Assembly (NCBI GenBank): GCA_963377175.1
Contig: CAUJNA010003771.1
Location: 2,697,587-2,761,586, forward strand
Direction of reading: 5' to 3'
Source: Effrenium voratum
Lineage: Eukaryota > Sar > Dinophyceae > Suessiales > Symbiodiniaceae
DNA length: 64,000 nt
The notes below the pieces were generated by a model, which had not been told where the DNA came from, did not search any database, and saw only the letters and a program-made list of their open reading frames with translations. Shown piece after piece: positions 34,903 to 43,900 of the stretch. Every line of letters starts with the position of its first letter. The stretch's first letter is position 1. The translations under genes and the position numbers were made by a program.

Positions 34903-37900
34903 ATGGCAGACGCATTTGATAAGACGGTGGCGTTTTTGGCAGCCTACTCGCAGGAGCTTGTGCAAATGAAGAAGCCGACGCTTACAGCTTTGCTCAACAG
35001 CAAGCGGCGCAGTCAGGTACCAGAGTGGGAGCGAGCCAGAAATTTCTGCAGACGAAAACTTTCAAGCTTGGAGCCAGCTCAGCAGCAGATTTTGGAAGAC
35101 TGGGAGTTTGTGCTTTGTGACAAGTCCACGTTGGAGGCTGCGCCTTTTCTGGCCGGCCTTCAATGCTGTTTTTGCCGCGTGGAGGCATTTTTGACAGAGA
35201 CGGCAGAGGCGATAAGATACTCAAGCAAGCCAAGCTTGCTGGCAGCTTTGCAGAGTCGACACATGCAGGAATTTCAAATGTCGAGCTTTTGCCGTGTTTT
35301 CCTGCTGCGCTATAGCGACCGCTTGGCGTCTGCGGAAAAGGATTTTTTGCTTGCAAAGGAAGCTGAGTTGTGTCAAGTGAGTGCTGCGGCAAAAGAAGCT
35401 GCAGCATCGCGTCGTGCTCCTGCCTTTGTCGAAGTGCAAGCCTTCTTCGCTCAGAATGCTGTTGAAATTGCTCAGCTACAGAAGCAAAGCTTGTCAGCTG
35501 TTGTCAGCAGCAACCGCGCGAATTCCGACACACGTTGGAAGCAAGCTAAGAATTTCTTCGACAGGCACGTGGCATTGTTGAATGCCGACCAGAAAGAGCA
35601 TTTAGAAGACTGGGAGTTTGTGCTTTGTGACAAGTCCAAGTTGGAGGCTGCGCCTTTTCTGGCCGGCCTTCAACGAAGCTTTGCAAGGCTGAGTGCTTTT
35701 GTCCAAGCTTACTCTGCCGTGCTGCGAGCTCAAGAAAAGAGCTCCCTGGTGAAGGCATTGCAAAGCCTTGACCAGGGAGCTGATGTAAGCTCTTCCTTTT
35801 GTGCTATGTTTCTCAAAAGATACAGACAGCATCTGTCGCCGGAGCAAGAAGCACTCGTGCAAGGCTGGGAGCGTGACTTGTGTGTCTCCGAAACCGCTCT
35901 GGTCGAAAAGTTTTTGACTATGCTTCAGCAAAGAAAGGCCGAGCTGCAGGCACTGCGAGCTACTTGTGCCGAGGAGCTGTTCAGCGGCCATGGCAAGAAA
36001 GCCGATGATGATTTTCGCTTCGGCTATGATTTCCTCCGGAGAACTTGGTGCCATCTGTCCCTGGTGGACCAAGAGCGTGTTCGCAGGGCGCTGCAGCCGC
36101 TTCTCATCGAAGTGGAACACATGCCATTAAAGGCATGGCATGAGCCAAAGCTGCACGCCAGTGAGACAGTTTTAGGGGACCACTTGCCGCGGCCTCGGCT
36201 GCCAAAGAGCTTACGGCAGTTGTACGGCAACAGCATGGACGCCGAAGCCCGCATAATGCCGTTTTTCCACCGTGTGCATGAGGTGGACTCCTACATGCTG
36301 AGCATGGAGTTTCAGGACTGCCATTACTGCAAGGAAGGCTGGTTCGGCATTGCCGCAGGCAAAGGCAAGAGTGGCCTGCCCGGAGGCTTCGAGACCCAAG
36401 CGTTTCAGAAGACCAACTTCTGTCGGGCACCTGAGGCCGATTGGCTGGAAGCCGGCAAGCCAATCTGTGAGAACTGCTTGCACGAAGCCAAGGAACGTGC
36501 CAAGGCGATGTTGCCCAAGGAGCCGTTCCGCTTGACGGCGGCCAACCACGCAGATCCGGGAGAGACTCTCCCGGAGATCGATGCCCTGACTTTCTTCGAG
36601 GAAGAGATCCTGTCCCCGATCCAGCACTTGGTGCGGATCTTTACGCTGTACGGCACGGGCCAGTGTGAGCTGCGAGGCCACGTGGGCAACCTTTTTCAAA
36701 ACGGCCCGCAGTTCGTGCGAGACATTCCTGCTGCAGTTGGAGACATGAAAATGCTCCTGATACGCCGCTGCAGCAAGGATGTGCACAGGAAGCAGCGAGT
36801 ACCTTTTCTGGTCTCGCGCCGGCGTCTCGAGCGTGCCCTGAACCGACTGTGCCGGCCAGTCGAAGATGGAGGCTCCGCGGCGTTGCGCCCGGGTGGCCTG
36901 ACTCCCGAAGGATACTGCGGCTTCGTGAACCGTGCAAACTTGGAGCAGTACTCCAACACTGAAGAGGGAGCAGAGCCTGAGGGCTTGGAGGTGCAGGAAG
37001 TGCAGCAGCAGATCTGGCCCCAGATCGAAAAGAGGCTCTTTGCGATGTGGATTTCCAGCACTTTGTCTTTGCAGCTGGCCTCGCAAGTACGAGCTTTGCA
37101 CGAGCCGCCAGAGAGCGTCAGTGATGCTGACCGCATGGAGAAAACTTGGTGTAGCTTGAGACAAAAGCTCGACGAGCTGGACTTTGCAGCTGTCGGTGGC
37201 CCAGATGAGTTGGTCACCTCGACTCTCGTGGGGTACTTAGTCTCGCAGCAGCGGTGCGTCTTTTCTGACCGCCCTTTGACAGACCAGCCAAGCATGGGAC
37301 ACGACCAAGTTGAGCAAATTTTGCACGATGAGTTGACAGCCGTGCAAGAGCTGTCGGCCTGGGAGGAGCAGCCGCTGACTCCCGAAGGCTTTTGGTCTCC
37401 CGAAGACTTGGCGGGGCAGCAAACGCAGCAAGAGATGCAAGAGGATCTTTGGAATGCCTTGGGCGATGCACATCGCTCAGATGTGCTGGCCTCAGCCAGT
37501 CTTCAGCGCCACGGCGCAGGTCGTGTGGCAGGCCTGCCCATTGTGGATCCCCCCACAGTGCTGTCTCGCAACGTGCTCATCCGTGAGGATCACCCGTACT
37601 ACATCGCTGCAGGGTTCCTCAAACTCTTTCCGCTGGGACAGGGGGACTACTGGGCCCATGTTCAGGAGCGAGCGGAGAACCAGCAGCCGCTCTCTTTCTG
37701 GGAGTGGATCAAACACATGCTGCTGCGAGCCGACGGTCGCTTCCAAGCGCACCCGCGCTTTTACTTTTTTGCCTTGAACACGGCCCTGCGTAATAAGGCA
37801 CTACGCTCAAGAACTTACTTTGTGAAGCGCCAAGTCGGCCTGAACACGAGTGCTTCGTACACCAACGAAGAGTTGATGAAGATGGGGAAAGCTCAGTTCA

Positions 37901-40900
37901 CAAAGGTGATTGCTGCTTTCGAGCAAGCCATGATTGGCTCGGCGCAAGAGAAGCTGCAGCAGAGGAGCGATCTTGAAGCTTTGGTAGAGCAGATTGAACA
38001 AGAGACGCTCGAGCAGAAGGCAGAGCAAGTTTTGGAGGTGTGGCGCACAGCTGTCAGCGCCGAGAAAGAGGCATTGGCGCCTGACTCACCTGTGCAGCAG
38101 GCACTGAAGGAGCAATGCGTGGCTGCAGAGCATGCGCTTGAGGCTGTTTTGGGAGCTTCCGCCGTGACCGAGACTGCGTCTGCGCGTGTCTTTTCTGACC
38201 GCGTCGGCGACACAGCGCGCGTCTTTTCTGACCGCGCTGTGGATGCGTCTGCGCGTGTGTTTTCTGACCGTGTGGGCGACGCAGCGCGCGTCTTTCCTGA
38301 CCGCGCCGTGACTGCGTCTACGCGCGTTTTTTCTGACCGCGTGGGCGACGCAGCGCGCGTCCTTTCTAACCGCGCTGTGGATGCAGCTGCAGCCGAAGAC
38401 CCAGAGCTGCGTGCCTTGTTGGAAAAGCTTCAGAACTCGCTGAGTTGCTTGCAAGCAGGGGGAGAAATTCCTTGCCACTTCACGACCTTGACGACTGCCA
38501 TCTACCACTGGCAGGACTTAGCGCAAATTTTGCAAAAGTACGACGCCGCCGTGACTCGGCGACGCCATGGTCGCTCCGACCCACTAGAGCCGGCAGAAAG
38601 GAAGCTGTCCCTGGACAGACGCTTGGTGTTGAAATATCCAGGGGTGGTAGCATGGTACACCGGCTACAAGATGGAACTCTTCTACAAGCATGTCTTGAAG
38701 TACGAAGATGGAGAAGGCGTCTTCGAGTGGGGTGCCGGCGGCATCATGCACTTGCATTCCATCAATTTTGGCGCGCAGATGCCACGCGTGGACCCTGCAA
38801 GGGAGGAGTGGCGTTTGCCTAGTTCCGAGAGCGTGCGCACTGCTGAAGAATTTGCCCGTGTGCACGAGGAATATGTCACGGACTGGAGCTTCGGCAAAGC
38901 GGAGAAATGGTCTCAGCAGGACATTGAAAATGCTCCTGCCCGCAAAACGGCCGCAGACTCCCCCTTGCACTCGGATGCAGAGTCTGACGGATCCGAAGAC
39001 TTGGAGCTATCCCGTGTCAAGGAGACTGCGCAGCCTGCGCGCAAGCGTGCGCGTTTGCAACCAGAAGCTGCGCCAGCAGCATCCCAGCAGGAGCCTCCTG
39101 GTGCGCCTTTTCTGGCCGCCAGGGAGCAGTTTTCCCAGCAAGCCTTGCCAGTGGATGCAGATTTTGCACGAGTGTTTCCTAGTCCCACTCGCATGGCGTA
39201 CGTGAAAGACGGTGCCGGAAAGCGAAAAATTGTTCATTTGACTTGCCAAGAAAAGGCACTGTTGCAAGATTTGGAGGCACTTTTGGCACAAGCAGAGTGG
39301 CACCCCTGCCGCATAGGCACAGAGCAAAAGGCATTGCTCATGACCAACAATTGCCAGCTGGTCAGACGCGTGCGTCGAAAGTGGTATCGCAAACTTACAG
39401 AGAAGTGCAACATGCACGACCGACACAGTGGCCACGGTGTGGAGGTACCTCCGGTGTATGTGGAGGTGGCCATGGAGCAGGCAGCAGGGCAGCTTGAAGG
39501 CGACACTGGTCGGAGACTTATCTCAGAAGAAGTCTTTGACCTTGCTGTAGGCAGCTTGAACTTGTTCCAGCAGCCCTTGCGCCAAGATGTTCGCGCCAGG
39601 ATTGGCGAGTATGATGTGTTTTGCATGCAAGAGGTGACGCCCAGCACTCTTCCTGCTATCTTGTCTGCGGGCCGCGAGTTAGGTTACGATGTAGTGAGTC
39701 CCGCGCAGCGTGGCCACAGCACGCTGGAAGGCTTTGATGTGTGCATGCTCTTGCGCAACGCTACGGTGACGCGGCTTCGTGTGGGAGTCGTACCTTTGAC
39801 AGCTGCAGGCGTCCGGCACTTACTGCATGTTCAAGTGCAGGTAACCAAAAACGGAGCATGCTTGGCGCTTGCCACTGCGCACTGCACCGCCAGCGCAGAG
39901 TTTGCAGCGCAGCGAGCCTCGGAAATGGAAGTAGTTTGGAATGCCCTGGAAGCTTTGCCGGTGGGCGGCTGCATTTTTGCCGGGGACACTAATACGCATG
40001 CCTCAGAGAAGATGCCTGAGCGCTATCAGGAGCGCTGGCAAGATGCTTGGGAGGCAGATGGTGCAGAGGTGACTTTGTCAGGCACTTGGTGTCACGACTG
40101 GATGGACACGTCCCATCCCAGTGTGCAAGCATGGCGCTTCGACCGTTGCTTTTTCTTGTCGCGCGCATTTCGCCGTGCAGTTCCGGAAGATGAGGGTGCG
40201 ACTTTTCTGTCCGCCACTCAGCAGCCTCCTGGTGCGTCTCTTCTGTCCGCCAGTGAGAGCCAGCCCGGCGACCGTCCAGTGCCGAGGTCGGCGCGGCAGC
40301 AAACCGTACGGCTCGTCCAGGGCAGCTTTCAACGTGTTTGGGGAGTAGGCATGTCCGACCATGCCTGCATCAGCAGCCGCTTTCTTGTCCAGGCAGGCGC
40401 AGGTTTGGAAAATATGCCGCAAGCAGAGTACTTGCGCGTGGTGCGGCCCGGCCTGGGAAGCAAAGTGGCACGCCGTCCGGCAGAACATGAAAGCTGCGCT
40501 CGCAAGACGCAGACATATGCCTTTTGCAGCAAAGACTACGAGAAGTCACGCATGCCGCCAGGCAAAGGGGTCATCTTGGAAGACCCCCGGCGTAAAGGGC
40601 TGTACCGCCTGTACGCCCGCAGGAACTGCCATCATGTCAACACGCATGATCCTTTGAAGGCCATGGGCTTGGTGGCAAACGTTGACGATCAGGTAGTGCT
40701 GACCATACAGGCAGCAGTTAACTACCTCACAAAATATATGGGCAAGCTTGGCAGCGGCCACACGGCCACCAGCCGGATCGGTGGCCTGCTAGATGATATA
40801 CTGTGCCGCATGCGCGACGATGAGACCATGACTGTCACGTCGCTGCTATCGAAGCTATTCATCCATACGGCTGTGCCTGACCAGATTTGCTCACTGGAAG

Positions 40901-43900
40901 CATGGCACGTCTTGATGGACTTGCCGCGCGTGCTGTCCAGCCGATTTTTTGTGAATCTGAATGCCAAGGAGCAGCCTGTGGTCAAGGAGCTGCAAGCCAT
41001 CCAAACTGGCACGGAGCAAACTACCGTGACTAAGCAAACTAAGGTAGACATTTATGCCAGCCGCTTGGAGAAGCTGCGTTTGGGTGGCGGCTTGTCCGTC
41101 GAAGCCGTGCGAAAAATGTCCTTGTCTCAGTTTGTTGGACGCATAGATCGTCGGGGCAGAAACTTGAGCTTGCGCAAAAAGCCCGCGATCGTCAAGGAGA
41201 AGCCTTACTTGAATCTAGACGGCCGCAGACCGAATGCTAGCGACATGGCGAGATATTGTCTGCGACTGCACAGGCCTTTTACAGCGGCAGAGGCAGATCC
41301 CAGAGAGCTGTCGGATCGTGAGGCCATAGAGCAATTGCATGCGTTTGTGGCCTCCAATCAGTGCCCTTTCTGGCTGAAGAAGCGCTTTGCTCAGCAGAAT
41401 AAAGCCAAGAAAAAGAAATCTTCAGCAGCTGCGCCGTCCGAGGCACGTGCAGCGGACTGCGGCCACGTGGGAAGCTTGCCCACTGCCGAGCAGCCTTCTC
41501 ACAGTGTTGCCGCCGCCAGCAACGACGCGACTGTTCTATCCGTCGGGCGGCCCGTAGACGTGCAAAGTGCTAGCACCGCAGCATGTCTGGTAGCCACCGG
41601 GAAGGATGCGGCTTTTCTGCCCGTCCTTCCCACAGTTGAGCAGCAAGGTCAGTCTCAAAGTAGCGTCGCTGCAAGTAGCAATGCAACTTTGCTGTCTGCT
41701 GCAAAGCCTGCTGCTGGTGCCACAGCTCAGAGTGTTCTGGAGGACACCTCCGCAAATAGAGCATCTGTGGCGGAGCAGCATGGGTTTCCGTGGCAGCCAG
41801 CGCACGGAGAAATGAGATACTCGGTGCAGGAAGCTTGTCAAGGCAAGAAGCCAACGCCCAAGCGTCTACAGCTGGAGCTTTACTTGGAGGCAATTTTGGG
41901 AGAGAGGCCGCGGAAAGGTGGCCCCGCCACGGAGCTCATGCAAAAAGTTGTTTTTCAGATGCTTGCGCTTGATTTGGTGCCGTATGTCAAGCGCGGCAAT
42001 GGCCTTGTCAAGCCCGGCTTGTCAAAAAAGTGTTTGGAGCAGCTTTGTACAGTGCATTTCAATTACATGGGCTCCCAAAAACCTGCCGGCAAGGAGCAGA
42101 AGGCTATCAAGAATAAACTGTATGCAGACTTATGGGAAGAAGTGAAGCACAGGATTCTTCGTGAGTGCGGTGTATGCGTCGGCCACGGCGCCAAAAACCG
42201 CATAGCTGTCAGTCAGGGAGCAGATCTGTCCTCGCCAAGCAAAGAGGGACAGTGGCGCTATGCTGTATTCTGTCCCCATCCGTGGCGCCAGGACGATGAA
42301 GACTTGGAAGATCCTGAGGAAAGAAAAGCCAAGCGTGCCAGGTTTGTTGCCGGAGCCATGCAGGAGCAGAGCATGGGCCGGCCCGGGTATAACCCGTTGC
42401 ACGAAGCGCTTGTGCCTTTGGACGAGGATGCTTTGCTTTGTGTGGACAAGGAGACTCGCTCCGAGTGGGATGCTTTGAATCCTTTTGCTTCCAGCTTGAG
42501 CCTGGAAGCTTTGCCAGATGATATGACTAGTGCCATTTTGCCTGAGACTCATGCTTGGACTTTACGTGTTGGTCAGGGTGGTATTTCGCACGCAGATGCG
42601 ATCGCCCTGATTCCAAAGCAAGCAGGTGTCGATGCGGCTTGTCTGCCCGCCGATTCCTCCGCCCCGCAACGTGCTCCACAGCCAGCAGGCGTCGATGCGG
42701 CTTTTCTGCCCGCCGACGCTATCGCCTTGCAGCATGTGCCACAGCCAGCAGGCGTCGATGCGGCTTTCCTGCCCGTCGATGCCTCTGCGCCGCAGCTTCC
42801 ACAGCTTGATCCAACGCAGCAGTCTTTTGTTGCTCACATGTCCGCCTGGTGTGAGGCATACTTGAGCGCGCCATCTGCTTCCGGCGTGAATTTGCCTCTG
42901 CCAGCAGATCTGGGTGGTCTTTGCAAGCTGTGCGGCCCCGTCTTGTTGTTAGGGACTGCAGGCACAGGCAAGACGACAACAGTGCAAGCTGCCAATGCAG
43001 AGATGGGGCAGCGCGGCATCAAGGACCGCATCGTGCGTGCCGCGTATACCGGTGTGGCTGCCAGCAACATGGGCAGCGGCGCGCGCACCATAGCGTCCTT
43101 GTTTCGCTTGCGCCCAAATGGTGGCGGCGGTCTGTCCTCGCTCTCCGAAGAGGACATGGCCGCCATGGCCACAGAGCTCGGAGAGATGGCAGTGCTTGAA
43201 GTGGACGAAGTGTCAATGATCGAGAAGAAAGTTTTGGCATACATTCACATGCGCTTGCAGCAGTGGCGGTACGCAACCTACCACCCTAAGCACTGTGACC
43301 GCAAAGGCGCCTGCAAGTGTGGCGCGCGCTTGCCTTTTGGTGGCGTCAAAGTCGTGCTTGCGGGCGACTTTGGCCAGCTGCCCCCCGTGGCAGTGAAGGA
43401 TGACGCAACTTTGCTCAGCACGGCCGCCCAGGCCACGGGCAAAGATCATGCGGATGTCAACCTTGGGGCAAGATTGTTTGGCAGCATCCGCAACGTGATT
43501 CGCCTGCGACGTGTGCATCGGCAGGCAGGTGTTTCGCTGTACAAGGAGTCACTGCTGAGACTCCGCGATGCTGCACACACAAAAGAAGATGTCGCGTTGT
43601 GGAAGACACACGATCTCACCAGCCCAGAGTGCACTTTGACGGCCGAAGAAATCCGGCGCTTCCACGAAGAATGCGTGCACCTTTTTTGTGAGAAGCAGCG
43701 CGCCGGCCAGTTCAACGGCCGCCGTTTGGGCGAGGACGCTGCAGCAGAAGGTGGCACGGGCATTTTGCGCGTGTGGTCGGCAGACTCGAGCCCGTTGGTA
43801 GAGCGTCATTCTTGTGACTCCTTTGGCGGACTGCGCCGAGTTTTGCACTGCACCCGGGGCGCTCCCGTGATGCTGACGTCCAATGTTCGCACAGTGTGGA

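Larger units (their letters stand above)
34918..36110 (+). repeat. Five tandem about 80-residue helical repeats in the transposase N terminus
   Basis: Repeats start near 34918, 35176, 35430, 35690 and 35911. Each has the pattern F-x-x-x-(S/A)-x-E(I/L), a K-(P/S/Q)-(T/S)-L motif, a variable stretch, an aromatic/cysteine helix (NFCRRKL, SFCRVFLLRY, NFFDRHV, SFCAMFLKRY, DFLRRTW) and an L-x-x-x-(E/D) segment. Repeats 1 and 3 share about 69 almost identical bases (35094-35162, 35604-35672) that carry the same hairpin. No known domain recognised; likely an alpha-solenoid for DNA or partner binding. Confidence 0.7.

Noticed and set aside
39236..39256. Possible antisense hairpin (gcc, aagaaaa, ggc)
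   Set aside because: The loop is one base too long, there is no bulge or extended arm, and it is in codons of ordinary protein; chance is sufficient.
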